From NCBI GenBank assembly GCA_964505785.1, contig CAZDJZ010000005.1, forward strand, positions 77,604-141,603: a DNA stretch of 64,000 nt, written 5' to 3'. Of the stretch, positions 1 to 8,211 are shown in pieces (the stretch's first letter is position 1; each line of letters begins with the position of its first letter). This stretch comes from CAYRTV01 sp964505785. GTDB lineage: Bacteria > Acidobacteriota > Aminicenantia > Aminicenantales > Aminicenantaceae. Under the pieces are notes generated by a model. The model had not been told where the DNA came from and searched no databases. It was given only the letters and a program-made list of their open reading frames with translations. The translations under genes were made by a program, and so were the position numbers.

Positions 1-187
1 TTAAGACATCTATTTTACTGCAGTATCCAGCTAAGGCTTCATCGATACTGTTGTCAACAACTTCATAAACTAAATGGTGAAGCCCTTCCTGGCCGGTACT
101 TCCGATATACATGGCCGGACGCTTCCGGACCGCCTCCAAACCTTTTAGAACTTTTATGCTTTCCGCAGTATAGTCTTTCTTTTCCAT
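1..187 (-). CDS. gyrB: DNA gyrase subunit B, N-terminal fragment (runs off left edge)
   Basis: The first 62 codons of DNA gyrase subunit B are visible; the rest lies beyond the window edge. The stretch after the start has the GyrB signature: IKVLKGLEAVRKRPAMYIGS, then the GHKL ATP-binding helix HHLVYEVVDNSIDEALAG with its conserved Glu, Asn and Asp. GyrB with GyrA introduces negative supercoils using ATP. The start ATG is at 187-185. There is no strong Shine-Dalgarno; a weak AAGTGAG lies just upstream. A good promoter at 264-292 serves it. ParE is the only realistic alternative and cannot be fully excluded from the N-terminus alone, but the wording of the motif favours GyrB. Confidence 0.93.
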   Translation of the reverse strand, partial: MEKKDYTAESIKVLKGLEAVRKRPAMYIGSTGQEGLHHLVYEVVDNSIDEALAGYCSKIDVL

Positions 188-263
188 GTTGCTCACTTGA
201 AGAAAATTGAAGAGTTATGGAGGTGGGTTTTCTCATAACTCATATGCATATTGTGCATAATTA

Positions 264-292
264 ATTATACCTTATTTTGGGTATTTTTTCAA
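264..292 (-). promoter_or_regulatory. sigma-70 promoter of gyrB
   Basis: On the minus strand TTGAAA (292-287) and TATAAT (269-264) are separated by exactly 17 bp. Transcription should begin near 257, giving a leader of about 70 nt before the gyrB ATG at 187. It is back-to-back with the promoter of the GTPase at 473-501. Confidence 0.75.
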
Positions 293-472
293 TGAAACCA
301 CTACATGTATTTATATTTACATCAATGACTTACCTGTGACTGAAAAGTTTTTTTTAAAACATATCTCCGTGCGAAGGAAAAGGGCGTCATATCTTGCCTG
401 CCCGCGTCTTTCAAAATGAAGCCGTTTCCTTGAAACAACCAAGTTTTTTTCCGTCAGAAATAAGGGCATTTT

Positions 473-501
473 TTGATAATTTTATACGAATTCGCTATAA
501 T
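473..501 (+). promoter_or_regulatory. sigma-70 promoter of the TGS GTPase, likely leaderless
   Basis: TTGATA (473-478), a 17-bp spacer and a perfect TATAAT (496-501). The predicted transcription start, about 508-510, falls directly before the ATG at 511, and the nine bases between the -10 box and the ATG contain no Shine-Dalgarno. This implies a leaderless or near-leaderless mRNA. It also shows that an in-frame upstream TTG at 394 cannot be the start. Confidence 0.75.
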
Positions 502-510
502 TTTGTCCAA

Positions 511-1518
511 ATGCCTGCGAATTTGCCGCCTCAATATTTCGAAGTTGAAAAAAAATTGAGGTCCGCCCAGGAACCCAGGGAAAAAATTGTGATCATGGAA
601 GAACTCCTCTCCATCATTCCCAAGCATAAGGGAACCGAAAAACTTCAGGCCATGTATAAATCCAAGATAGCCAAGCTCCGGTCACAGTCCCAAAAAAAGA
701 CAGCGGTTGCGCGCCATGCTTCTCCCAATCATATCGACAAAACCGGTGCCGGCCAGGCCGTGCTGATCGGGCCGCCTAATTCGGGAAAATCGAAACTAGT
801 CGAATCGTTAACGAATGCAGAACCGGAAGTGGCCGATTATCCTTTCACCACCCACAAACCATATCCCGCCATGATGCCTTATGAGAATGTTCAAATACAG
901 CTGGTGGACACTCCGCCCATTACGCCGGAATATATGGAAACCTGGCATCCGGAATTAATAAAAAACGGAGACGTTGTTCTTGTGGTTCTGTCTTCAGCTC
1001 ATTCAGAACCGGCAGAGGATTTTCTTACTCTTCAGGACATCCTTAAAGAAAATCGGATTAAATTCATCCCCCCGCAAACGGAATTTGAAAAAATGGACGA
1101 AAACCAGGAAAACGGAGGGCTCTTCCGGAAAAACTGTTTGATCATCTTGAATAAATGCGATATTACCGGATGGGAAGAAAAAGCAAAACTGCTTGAGGAA
1201 TTTATTGATCCCGGCTTTCATCCTGTTCCCGTATCTGCGGAAAAAAATATCAATCTGGATAAACTAAAGCAGAAAATTTATTCCAGTCTTAACGTTTTGC
1301 GCGTATACAGTAAAATCCCAGGAAAGAAACCTTCGTTTAAGGACCCTTTTGTTTTTAAAAAGGGAAGCACTATGATGGATATGGCCCAGGCTGTTCATAA
1401 AGACTTTGCTGAAAAACTAAAATTTGCCCGGATTTGGGGAGAAAAAAAATATGAAGGCCAAAAGGTCAACCGGGATTATGTGCTGGTTGACGGAGATATC
1501 ATTGAACTGCATATATAA
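511..1518 (+). CDS. DRG/Obg-like GTPase with C-terminal TGS domain
   Basis: A 335-residue GTPase of the DRG/TGS family, cytoplasmic, probably ribosome- or RNA-associated. Residues 1-75 form the helical N-terminal region beginning MPANLPPQYFEVEKKL, typical of this family and the reason for choosing ATG 511 over an in-frame TTG at 394. G1 is GPPNSGKS, G3 DTPP, G4 NKCD and G5 SAEK. The last ~70 residues are a TGS domain ending in VLVDGDIIELHI. It is monocistronic and divergent from gyrB, with its own promoter at 473-501. The nucleotide fold and TGS domain are clear; the exact cellular role of this bacterial DRG-like group is not established. Confidence 0.9.
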   Translation: MPANLPPQYFEVEKKLRSAQEPREKIVIMEELLSIIPKHKGTEKLQAMYKSKIAKLRSQSQKKTAVARHASPNHIDKTGAGQAVLIGPPNSGKSKLVESLTNAEPEVADYPFTTHKPYPAMMPYENVQIQLVDTPPITPEYMETWHPELIKNGDVVLVVLSSAHSEPAEDFLTLQDILKENRIKFIPPQTEFEKMDENQENGGLFRKNCLIILNKCDITGWEEKAKLLEEFIDPGFHPVPVSAEKNINLDKLKQKIYSSLNVLRVYSKIPGKKPSFKDPFVFKKGSTMMDMAQAVHKDFAEKLKFARIWGEKKYEGQKVNRDYVLVDGDIIELHI

Positions 1519-1743
1519 ACCGTAAAATGCAAAACACGAAAACAGGGAGCTCAATACTATGCCGCCCTGAGACCTGTTAAAAGCCCCCCCTTTGCTTTTT
1601 TGACATAAGCACACCTTTTTATAGCTGATATCTAAAAAATAAAACCTCACTTCCAAAACGTCAACATGAAAAACGAAAATGTCAGTTATTGTCCTATTAT
1701 GTCATTTTTTGTCACATTAAAATCATAATGCACGCTGTCTGGT

Positions 1744-1983
1744 TAGCGTGAATTATTCACGAGCGGAGATTACCGCAGACGACGACCAATCGTTAATTCA
1801 TTGTCGTCTCGAGGAGCTCAGCGGCGAGGAATCTTAGACGGCGTTTGCACGAAGAGATGATACCGTTTCATTCTGCGATGCAGTCTAAGATTGCCACGCG
1901 GCCTGCTGCCGCTCGCCATGACGAGGAGGCCGCTTCGCTCAGGATGGCACGCTGTGTCATTTTCGAACTAATAAACCGGATTA
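1744..1983. mobile_element. decayed MITE-like intergenic element (no coding content)
   Basis: This element fills much of the 557-bp gap between the GTPase and tRNA-Pro. Its left end (GTGAATTATTCACG, then GAGATTACCGCAG) matches the right end of the element at 27443-27644 read in reverse. Its right end contains TCATTTTCGAACTAATAA (1957-1974), the exact reverse complement of 27452-27469. The shared inner segment ATGACGAGGAGGCCG also supports common descent. Both ends are TA, but the terminal inverted repeats are decayed. An internal inverted repeat AGACGAC/GTCGTCT occurs near 1778-1809. No gene is seen in 1519-2075. Confidence 0.6.
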
Positions 1984-2075
1984 GATGAAAAATGAATAAA
2001 GTTAAAGAATTAGATTCAGGAGTTATAGTTAGCCTGGAGAAGTCAGAATCAGACGATACTGTTTCCGAAAAAAAA

Positions 2076-2149
2076 TCGGGGCGGTGGGATTCGAACCCAC
2101 GACCCCAGCGTCCCGAACGCTGTACGCTACCAGGCTGCGCTACGCCCCG
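2076..2149 (-). tRNA. tRNA-Pro (anticodon CGG)
   Basis: On the minus strand a complete cloverleaf starts CGGGGCG and ends CGCCCCG plus discriminator A, giving a perfect 7-bp acceptor stem. The T-arm carries GGGTTCGAATCCC. The anticodon stem-loop is CAGCG-TTCGGGA-CGCTG, so the anticodon is CGG (proline). The length is 74 nt. CCA is not encoded; the gene is followed directly by a T-run that can act as terminator. A promoter lies just upstream at 2161-2189. Confidence 0.95.
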
Positions 2150-2160
2150 ATATTCGCCAT

Positions 2161-2189
2161 ATTATAGCGGTAAACCTAACCGGAGTAAA
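2161..2189 (-). promoter_or_regulatory. promoter of tRNA-Pro
   Basis: On the minus strand TTTACT (2189-2184), 17-bp spacer and TATAAT (2166-2161). Transcription would start around 2154, five bases before the mature 5' end of the tRNA. Confidence 0.65.
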
Positions 2190-2223
2190 GCAAACCTGAA
2201 TGATTCATAAAAAAACCAATTGA

Positions 2224-3309
2224 TCAGGAAATATCTATCAGATCATACTCCCGGCTGCCAAGGCCGATTTTCTCGGCGTGTTTGAGCTGGACAGACCAGT
2301 CCACCCGGTTTTTTTCTCTTAAAATATCATTCCCGCTGCGCTCGTTTAACAAATCAACCGCCGCCTGATCTGCAGCGACAGAATCACGTGAGGCCAAAAT
2401 CCCGATATCATCTATCATGGAACCCGGGTCTTTCGCCATGCAGTCACAATCTTCGGTGATCCGGATAAGGAAGGTGATACACCCTACACGGCCTCCCATA
2501 AGATTATGAACCGTCCACGCATACTCAGCCATTTTTTCCTGTATCCGCTGCTTATCAGAGTCCCAGTCCATTTTGACGGCCCCGATAGTACAAGCAACCA
2601 GGCATTCGCCGCAGCCTATGCACTTTTCTTTCTGAATGAAGGATTTTCCGTCTTTTTCAATAATCGCATCCGCCGGACAATATTCAGCACAGGTGCCGCA
2701 GTTTTTACAGACTTTCGGATCAATATGCGGGTGCACATCCGAATGCTGGTCCAGTTTTCCCGCCCGGGATGCACATCCCATGCCCAGATTTTTTATAGCG
2801 CCTCCGAATCCGGTCAATATATGTCCGGTAAAATGACTTAAATTCAGCAGAAAATCCATATCTTTAACGATTCCAGCGATTTTCGCAGTTTGGATCCGCT
2901 CTTTTTGAATCTCTATCTCATCATCCTGGCGTCCTAAGAGTCCGTCGCCGATAATGACAGGCACCCCCAAGCGGGACGCATCAAATCCATGGCCATGAGC
3001 TAGAAGCATATGTTCGACCGCATTGGACCGGTTTCCCACGTACAGGGTATTGCTGTCAGTTAAAAAAACTCTCTGGGTTTTTTGTTTGAGCACACCAATC
3101 ATATCTGTCAGCCATAAAGGCTTGATATGCCCCTTGTTGCCCTTTTCACCAAAATGAAGTTTCAAACCGACAAACGATTCTTTTTCAATATGGGAGTGTA
3201 ATTCCAGCTTGCGGTACAAGGCCGTTGTTTTTTCTGCAATGACACGCGTGCTCTCTTCCTCAGATGCTGCAATAAAAAAAACCGGATTCGTCATTTTCTT
3301 CTCGGTCAT
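2224..3309 (-). CDS. DUF362 iron-sulfur protein (2x[4Fe-4S])
   Basis: A 361-residue cytoplasmic DUF362-family protein. The N-terminal ~200 residues carry family features such as GLKLHFGEKGNKGHI and NLSHFTGHILTGFGGAIKNLGMG. Residues ~200-245 form a bacterial ferredoxin domain with two cluster motifs, CKNCGTCAEYCP and CIGCGECLVACT, so two [4Fe-4S] clusters are expected. The family probably handles electron transfer or metallocluster-dependent chemistry, but no precise reaction is known. It overlaps the upstream aminotransferase by ATGA (3306-3309), so the two are translationally coupled. No signal peptide is visible. Confidence 0.85.
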   Translation of the reverse strand: MTEKKMTNPVFFIAASEEESTRVIAEKTTALYRKLELHSHIEKESFVGLKLHFGEKGNKGHIKPLWLTDMIGVLKQKTQRVFLTDSNTLYVGNRSNAVEHMLLAHGHGFDASRLGVPVIIGDGLLGRQDDEIEIQKERIQTAKIAGIVKDMDFLLNLSHFTGHILTGFGGAIKNLGMGCASRAGKLDQHSDVHPHIDPKVCKNCGTCAEYCPADAIIEKDGKSFIQKEKCIGCGECLVACTIGAVKMDWDSDKQRIQEKMAEYAWTVHNLMGGRVGCITFLIRITEDCDCMAKDPGSMIDDIGILASRDSVAADQAAVDLLNERSGNDILREKNRVDWSVQLKHAEKIGLGSREYDLIDIS

Positions 3310-4451
3310 TGCCCTATAATATTACGAGCCGCATTGATCCCGGATTGAGTTTCAAATGAATAATTTAATTCTCCCAAGCTTTTTTCAACGGCATGAACGG
3401 CAAAATCAACCTGATCGAATGATAAATTTCCCATATGTCCCATCCGGAAAACAACTCCGGCTAACGGGCCTAATCCACCGGCAACAACAACGCCGTTGGA
3501 TGCCAACGCTTCCCGGAATAATTTATCGTCAATTCCTTGAGGGTATCTAATAACGGATAAAGTATCTGCAAGATATTCATCGGCTGTGAAAAAAGAAAAC
3601 CCAAGCGCAGTCAAAGCGGCGCGGAACGCCGCTGCGATTTTTTGATGGCGCACAAACCGGGCCGGCATCTTTTCATCCAGCATGATTCTCGTCGCTTCCG
3701 TAAAAGCCCGGATTTCATTGACACATGGCGTGGAAAAATACTTTGAAGGATCTTTCATTATGGGAAGCCAATGCATAACATCTGCGTAATAACCCGGAAC
3801 AGATTGAATCGACTCTCTCTTTTTCATGGCTTTGCCGGAAAAAACCACAACAGCCAGCCCCGGGGGAGCCCCGAAACATTTTTGGGCTGCTGTCAGAATG
3901 ACATCAACATCCCAATCCGTCATTTTTTCTTCGATTCCTCCGGTCGCACATACCCCATCGATCATAAACAAAGCGTCATGATCCCGTGCGATCCGGGCAT
4001 ACTCCTCGACCGGCGCACATGCTCCGGTCGCCGTGTCCACATGAGTGCATGCAATGATGGAATATTTTTTTTCCGAAAGCTTTTCCTCGACCTGAGAAGG
4101 AACAACGGCTTGCCCCCAATCACTTTCCAGGATATCGCACGACAGGCCGAAGCTGTCGGCGATGGATTTCATCCTTTTACCGAAATAACCCTGTGAAATA
4201 ACCAAAAAATCGTCTTTGGGTTCCACCAGGTTCAGTACCGCCATCTCCATAGAAAGCGTCCCTGCTCCAGCTACTAGAAAAGGCTCGCCTTCTTGACAAA
4301 AAACAATTTTTTTCAGATTACTCAGGGCTTCCTTATAATCCTTGATAAATACCGGACTGACATGGGAGACAGTCGGCAAAGATAGTACTTGGGTGATTCG
4401 TGGATGGACAGGCGTCGGACCCGGAATCAATAATAATTTTTCGTTGTGCAT
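3306..4451 (-). CDS. class V aminotransferase (alanine/serine-glyoxylate type)
   Basis: A 381-residue PLP-dependent aminotransferase of fold type I, class V. The N-terminus LLLIPGPTPVHPRITQVLS is the hallmark of the alanine-glyoxylate/serine-pyruvate group. DGVCATGG supplies the cofactor-binding Asp, and the PLP lysine lies in TAAQKCFGAPPGLA. It probably interconverts alanine or serine with glyoxylate or pyruvate; substrate choice cannot be read from sequence. A Shine-Dalgarno GGAGAG precedes ATG 4451 by a few bases. It is first in a two-gene operon with the DUF362 protein. Confidence 0.88.
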   Translation of the reverse strand: MHNEKLLLIPGPTPVHPRITQVLSLPTVSHVSPVFIKDYKEALSNLKKIVFCQEGEPFLVAGAGTLSMEMAVLNLVEPKDDFLVISQGYFGKRMKSIADSFGLSCDILESDWGQAVVPSQVEEKLSEKKYSIIACTHVDTATGACAPVEEYARIARDHDALFMIDGVCATGGIEEKMTDWDVDVILTAAQKCFGAPPGLAVVVFSGKAMKKRESIQSVPGYYADVMHWLPIMKDPSKYFSTPCVNEIRAFTEATRIMLDEKMPARFVRHQKIAAAFRAALTALGFSFFTADEYLADTLSVIRYPQGIDDKLFREALASNGVVVAGGLGPLAGVVFRMGHMGNLSFDQVDFAVHAVEKSLGELNYSFETQSGINAARNIIGQ

Positions 4452-4574
4452 TTGCTCTCCTTATTTGCAGAATAAACCTTATCAGCCGGATGCGCATTCG
4501 TACTGCAGCGCCCCGGCAGATCATTATGTATTATGTCAAGTTTATTATTTTCTCGAATATTTTCTATTAAATCA

Positions 4575-4597
4575 AGCCTGAATTATTCATAAAAAAA
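4575..4597 (+). repeat. solo copy of the AGCCTGRATTATTCAY end motif
   Basis: AGCCTGAATTATTCAT is followed by an A-run and TTGC. The minus-strand copy at 7964-7984 is nearly identical over about 24 bp. The motif matches the termini of the MITE-like elements in this window. Nothing else except a promoter is seen in the 328-bp gap 4452-4779. Confidence 0.6.
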
Positions 4598-4763
4598 TTG
4601 CGGTGTTTTTGCAAATTCTTTTTTATCAGCGATTAACATGATTTTTATTAAAAGTTCAAATGGAAAGTTTTTCATTTGCCTATTTATATTATAACCGCAA
4701 TTTTTCACCCATTCAGGCAAGAAAATATAACGCAAAAACGGTCATGAATCAATGCCGGTTTTT

Positions 4764-4772
4764 TGTTATAAT
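4764..4772 (+). promoter_or_regulatory. extended -10 promoter of the OYE gene, leaderless
   Basis: TGT followed by a perfect TATAAT (4767-4772) forms an extended -10 element (TGnTATAAT). The -35 position (4744-4749, ATGAAT) matches the consensus only weakly, as is usual for extended -10 promoters. The -10 ends seven bases before ATG 4780, so the message should be leaderless. Confidence 0.6.
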
Positions 4773-4779
4773 GCCGGTT

Positions 4780-5874
4780 ATGCACGAAAAACACCAGCTT
4801 TTTCAACCCGTGTCCATACAATCACTGTCTCTTGAAAACCGCTTTGTACGCTCCGCCACCCACGATTTCATGGCGGACCGGGAAGGGTTTGTCACCACCC
4901 GTCAGGTGGACTTATTCAAGAACTTAGCTGCAGGCGGAATCGGACTTATTATAACCGGGCATGCCTATGTCCATCCTTCCGGCCAAGCGAGCCTTTTTCA
5001 ATTGGGAGCCGGTGACGACCTGTATATTAAAGGGCTTCGAAGGATTGCAACGGCTGTTCATGCGTACCCTTCCAGGATTTTCCTGCAAATATCCCATGCG
5101 GGCCGCCAAACGAAACCCAAATTATGCGGCTGTCAGCCTTTAGCTCCTTCTCCGGTTTACGATCCTGTTTTCAAGGTGACTCCGTGTGAAATGACATCTC
5201 AAGACATTGAAGAGACAATTCTAAATTTCATTCATGCCGGGCTCAGAGCTCAAAAAGCAGGATTCGATGGAATTCAATTGCATTTGGCACATGGATACCT
5301 TCTTTCCAGCTTCATCTCGCCTCACACGAACCGCAGGAAGGACCGGTGGGGCGGGTCTTTATCCAAACGTTTACGAATCGTGACGGCTATCATCCGGGGA
5401 TTGAAATCAACGGCAGGGAAGGATTTTCCTGTCACCGTCAAGTTAAATTCAACCGACTTCTTAGCCGGAGGCCTTCAACCGGAGGAAAGCGTGGAAATCA
5501 GTAAATTTCTGGAAGAGGAGGGAATCTCCGCCATTGAAGTCAGCGGAGGCATGAGCGAAGCAGGAAAGGGATCGGTTCAGGAGGGTCCTTTCACAAAACA
5601 GCAGGAAGGTTATTTCATTGAGAATGCAGCCAGGATCAAAGCAGCCGTTTCTATCCCTGTCATGGGCTTAGGCGGCATCAGAACGCTTTCAGTCATGCAG
5701 TCAATCATCGCCGAAGAGAAAGCGGATCTCATCTCCATGTGCCGGCCTTTTATTCATGACCCGCATTTTATTCATCATCTCAAATCGCAGGAAATCCGCC
5801 GCTCCGGATGCATCTCATGCAATAAATGCTTCAATCCCCGGGGAATCAACTGCGTTCAACGCAAACAGACGTAA
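4780..5874 (+). CDS. NADH:flavin oxidoreductase / Old Yellow Enzyme family
   Basis: A 364-residue FMN-dependent TIM-barrel oxidoreductase of the OYE family. Conserved features are LENRFVRSATHD near the N-terminus, LQISHAGRQ, and LHLAHGYLLSSFISPHTNRR followed by WGGSLSKR, which frame the FMN and substrate site. The C-terminus has a CISCNKC motif plus a further Cys, as in OYE relatives that bind an iron-sulfur cluster, but the second flavin/NADH domain of 2,4-dienoyl-CoA reductases is missing. Likely substrates are activated alkenes. ATG 4780 is chosen because an extended -10 box ends seven bases upstream; in-frame upstream starts lie within or before the promoter. Confidence 0.85.
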   Translation: MHEKHQLFQPVSIQSLSLENRFVRSATHDFMADREGFVTTRQVDLFKNLAAGGIGLIITGHAYVHPSGQASLFQLGAGDDLYIKGLRRIATAVHAYPSRIFLQISHAGRQTKPKLCGCQPLAPSPVYDPVFKVTPCEMTSQDIEETILNFIHAGLRAQKAGFDGIQLHLAHGYLLSSFISPHTNRRKDRWGGSLSKRLRIVTAIIRGLKSTAGKDFPVTVKLNSTDFLAGGLQPEESVEISKFLEEEGISAIEVSGGMSEAGKGSVQEGPFTKQQEGYFIENAARIKAAVSIPVMGLGGIRTLSVMQSIIAEEKADLISMCRPFIHDPHFIHHLKSQEIRRSGCISCNKCFNPRGINCVQRKQT

Positions 5875-5910
5875 GAATAAAGCCGTCTCAAGTATTGATA
5901 TCGTCATATT

Positions 5911-5944
5911 CACCCTTTACCCTTCACCATTAACCATTCACCAG
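5911..5944 (+). repeat. 7-bp periodic array (CACCATT type)
   Basis: Degenerate heptamers CACCCTT-TACCCTT-CACCATT-AACCATT-CACCAG run in perfect register between the convergent OYE and HAD genes. Related units occur at 7750-7775, 55913-56030 and 61508-61530. Confidence 0.7.
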
Positions 5945-5991
5945 TATTAAGCGTTTTGCGTTTTATTGACATTTGCAGCTTGCAGCAACGG

Positions 5992-6579
5992 TTAAAGATA
6001 AGGAGATATGGCGGACTCAAGCTCTGCTACAGTCTCAAAAATTTTCGCTCTTCCGGGAGGGAAGCGGTCACGGTCGGTGCTAATAATATATATTTTTGTA
6101 ATGCCGGCATCTTCCGCAGCCATAAGATCGAAAGGAGAATCGCCCACTGCACAGCATTGAGAGGGCATCAATCCAAGAGCTGCCATCGCTGCATTCATAG
6201 GTTCGGCAGAAGGTTTCCATAACCCGCTTTCCCGGGAAATAATTACATCAAAATTCAAAGAAAACTTATCGACTAAATAATTTGTATTTTCTTGCGAATT
6301 GTTGGTGACGAGGGCGCAGGCGGTTCCTTTTCTCTCCAGCATTTCGAGAAACTCTTTTATCCCTGCTTTTAAAACCGCCTCCCCGGTAGCGTGCCGTTCA
6401 TGACCTTCCAAAATACGGCGTTTTGTTGATTTTTCCGGTTCATCAAGCTGCTCCAAATGAGATAAAATGGGCTGTCCCCCAGTTTTCAGCTCAGCTTTGA
6501 TCAGGTCCCAGTCATACGGAACCTCCACGATGGTTCCATCTAAATCAAATATGACTCCCTTTACTGACCCTGCCGTCAT
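5992..6579 (-). CDS. HAD-superfamily phosphatase
   Basis: A 195-residue haloacid dehalogenase-like phosphatase. Motif I is FDLDGT (D12 nucleophile, D14), motif II is VTNNS, a conserved Lys occurs in LWKPSAEP, and motif IV is GDSPFD. A small helical cap (residues ~20-80) places it in the phosphoglycolate phosphatase/beta-phosphoglucomutase-like subgroup. The natural substrate cannot be assigned. It overlaps the upstream exported hydrolase gene by ATGA (6576-6579), so the two are co-translated although they act in different compartments. Confidence 0.85.
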   Translation of the reverse strand: MTAGSVKGVIFDLDGTIVEVPYDWDLIKAELKTGGQPILSHLEQLDEPEKSTKRRILEGHERHATGEAVLKAGIKEFLEMLERKGTACALVTNNSQENTNYLVDKFSLNFDVIISRESGLWKPSAEPMNAAMAALGLMPSQCCAVGDSPFDLMAAEDAGITKIYIISTDRDRFPPGRAKIFETVAELESAISPYL

Positions 6580-7637
6580 TTTTTTTCCTGAATCCGTCCG
6601 ATTTCATAGACCGGTTCCCCTTTGTTGGCCGGAGGGGTATTGATTATATATAAAATCATTCCTGTGAATGGTGCAAAGAATTCCTCTGCCACATTCCCAA
6701 GATAATCAGTCGTATATCCGATCTTTTCCCCTTCCCGTGCATAATATCCCATTTCGGTCAGAGGATGGAATAAGCCGTCAAATTTTGAATAAACGACTTC
6801 ATACTTATCGATCCATACAGGGTCCGCAACCAAATCAGGTTCACCCGGAATCATACTGAGCAAACGCATCACACTCAGAATGCCCCGGACATTTCGGCTT
6901 ATGGACTCTTCATCCGTCTTTCCCAAATAACCGGATTCCGTAGTAATGGCGGGACAGGATCGCAGGACAGCGGTATTCCCCAGGTAGCGGGAATCGTTGA
7001 TATCCTGAGTTCGGGTATCGTCGATAATGATATGCCGGATTCCAAAAGCTCTGACCATTTTTTCCGATATTTCATTCATTTCTTTATCCTTGCTGATCAT
7101 CCAATAACAATAGGGAATCAAGGCCTCATTCCCATCACCGCAATGAAGGTCAATCAAAGCATCGCTTTTTTTTACGACTTCCTCAACCAGGACATGGGCA
7201 ATACGCTGCGACTGAGTTCCATCCGGGTCGCCGGGAAAAACCCGGTTCAAATTCTTCCAATCATAAGGATTATAATAAATAATACGCTTTTGAAAACCAG
7301 GAAGATTGGCGATGTGCACCAAAACCAGGGCTCCGTTTAATTCAGCCGGATCAAGCAATTCTTTTATACGATACAGGGCAAGAATCGGCGGATATTCATA
7401 CCCGTGGATGCCTGCAACCAAGGCGAGTGTTTTGCCTTCATTCCGTCCGTTTATCACGGTCACGGGAATAAAAACCTCAATGTCCTCCTCAGTCTCAATC
7501 ATTATATGCCCGGATTTGATTTCTCCCGGTGCGGCCTTAATGCCTCCAATCTCGACTTCCTGGGCTTGCATTCCGTGCGGGAAGCATACAAGAACAATCA
7601 ATATCAAGGCGGGGTAAATCATTTTTGCATTAAACAT
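6576..7637 (-). CDS. exported succinylglutamate desuccinylase/aspartoacylase-like zinc hydrolase
   Basis: A 353-residue protein with a signal peptide (residues 1-25, hydrophobic ALILIVLVCF, cleavage near MQAQ). The mature part is an AstE/AspA-type M14 zinc hydrolase. Zinc ligands are H78 and E81 in GIHGYE and H165 in LIDLHCGD, and the substrate-binding NLNR-x-FPG motif is present. It should act outside the cytoplasm on an N-acyl amino acid or similar amide. Shine-Dalgarno AAAGGAGG precedes the ATG. Its stop overlaps the start of the HAD gene. A second exported member of this family is at 51802-52965. Confidence 0.85.
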   Translation of the reverse strand: MFNAKMIYPALILIVLVCFPHGMQAQEVEIGGIKAAPGEIKSGHIMIETEEDIEVFIPVTVINGRNEGKTLALVAGIHGYEYPPILALYRIKELLDPAELNGALVLVHIANLPGFQKRIIYYNPYDWKNLNRVFPGDPDGTQSQRIAHVLVEEVVKKSDALIDLHCGDGNEALIPYCYWMISKDKEMNEISEKMVRAFGIRHIIIDDTRTQDINDSRYLGNTAVLRSCPAITTESGYLGKTDEESISRNVRGILSVMRLLSMIPGEPDLVADPVWIDKYEVVYSKFDGLFHPLTEMGYYAREGEKIGYTTDYLGNVAEEFFAPFTGMILYIINTPPANKGEPVYEIGRIQEKK

Positions 7638-7653
7638 CAGTCCTCCTTTAACC

Positions 7654-7987
7654 TAAATCTGGGTTATTTGTTCGATAATGACCCGCCAGAGTCATCCTGA
7701 GACCTGCGATGCAGGCCGTAAGGATCTTGTCCTGCCTCGTTTCTCAGAAGGGTTGTAAATCGTGAATAGTGAATCGCTCGTGTAAGACAACGAGCCTCTT
7801 CACCACGCTTTAATACTTCGCGTTTAAATAAAAGACTCTTATCTCCTGACTCTTTACTCTTTACTAAGAAGCCGCAGAAAGTCGTCCTGGTCTTCTCTGC
7901 AGGCCTCAGGATGACAGGTGGATTCATTTTCATTGATCAGGATGTATTATATAACATTAGCAATTTTTTTATGAATAATCCAGGTTA
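7654..7987. mobile_element. MITE-like element with nested hairpin repeats
   Basis: The left end carries TTATTTGTTCGATAATGA (7664-7681), 16 of 18 identical to the same boundary in the 27443 element. The right end (7964-7984) is the AGCCTGRATTATTCAY-type terminus in reverse. Inside, GTCATCCTGAGACCTGC (7691-7707) pairs with GCAGGCCTCAGGATGAC (7899-7915) as an inverted repeat, with heptamer-periodic stretches between (7750-7775 and 7845-7865). No open reading frame looks real. A further GTCATCCTGAGCGAAG module at 8007-8022 follows. The 574-bp gap 7638-8211 otherwise holds only a promoter. Confidence 0.5.
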
Positions 7988-8132
7988 GAAAATGACACAC
8001 AAAAGAGTCATCCTGAGCGAAGGGAAGGATCTTAGCCTGCTTTGTTCTACCAGATTTTACAATATTATTTTATGTCAAACCCATTCGCCGGATTCAAGTC
8101 ATCCGGATGAGTTGTGGAATTTTCTTTTTCTT

Positions 8133-8161
8133 TTGTAATTTGTCATTTCATTTGATATAAT
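8133..8161 (+). promoter_or_regulatory. promoter of the small membrane protein
   Basis: TTGTAA (8133-8138), 17-bp spacer, perfect TATAAT (8156-8161). The start near 8168 leaves a leader of about 44 nt with a strong Shine-Dalgarno before ATG 8212. Confidence 0.7.
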
Positions 8162-8211
8162 TTTTGAGAAATTGTCTTGATAAAAATACAAATGAGTAGG
8201 GAGGATATTTC

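Noticed and set aside
188..263. Riboswitch or structured leader before gyrB
   Set aside because: The roughly 70-nt leader has no recognisable aptamer core or terminator.
394..510. 39-codon N-terminal extension of the TGS GTPase from TTG 394
   Set aside because: A consensus promoter (473-501) lies within the extension and homologues begin at MPANLPPQ (ATG 511).
1992..2210. Open reading frame of 72 codons across 1992-2210 (+)
   Set aside because: It runs antisense through the tRNA-Pro gene and its promoter; the sequence is explained by the tRNA.
4452..4560. TTGACA upstream of the class V aminotransferase as a promoter
   Set aside because: TTGACA is present on the minus strand, but no acceptable -10 box lies 16-18 bp downstream.
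7664..7933. 89-codon minus-strand frame in the spacer before 8212
   Set aside because: It lies wholly in the MITE-like/hairpin repeat region and encodes low-complexity sequence.
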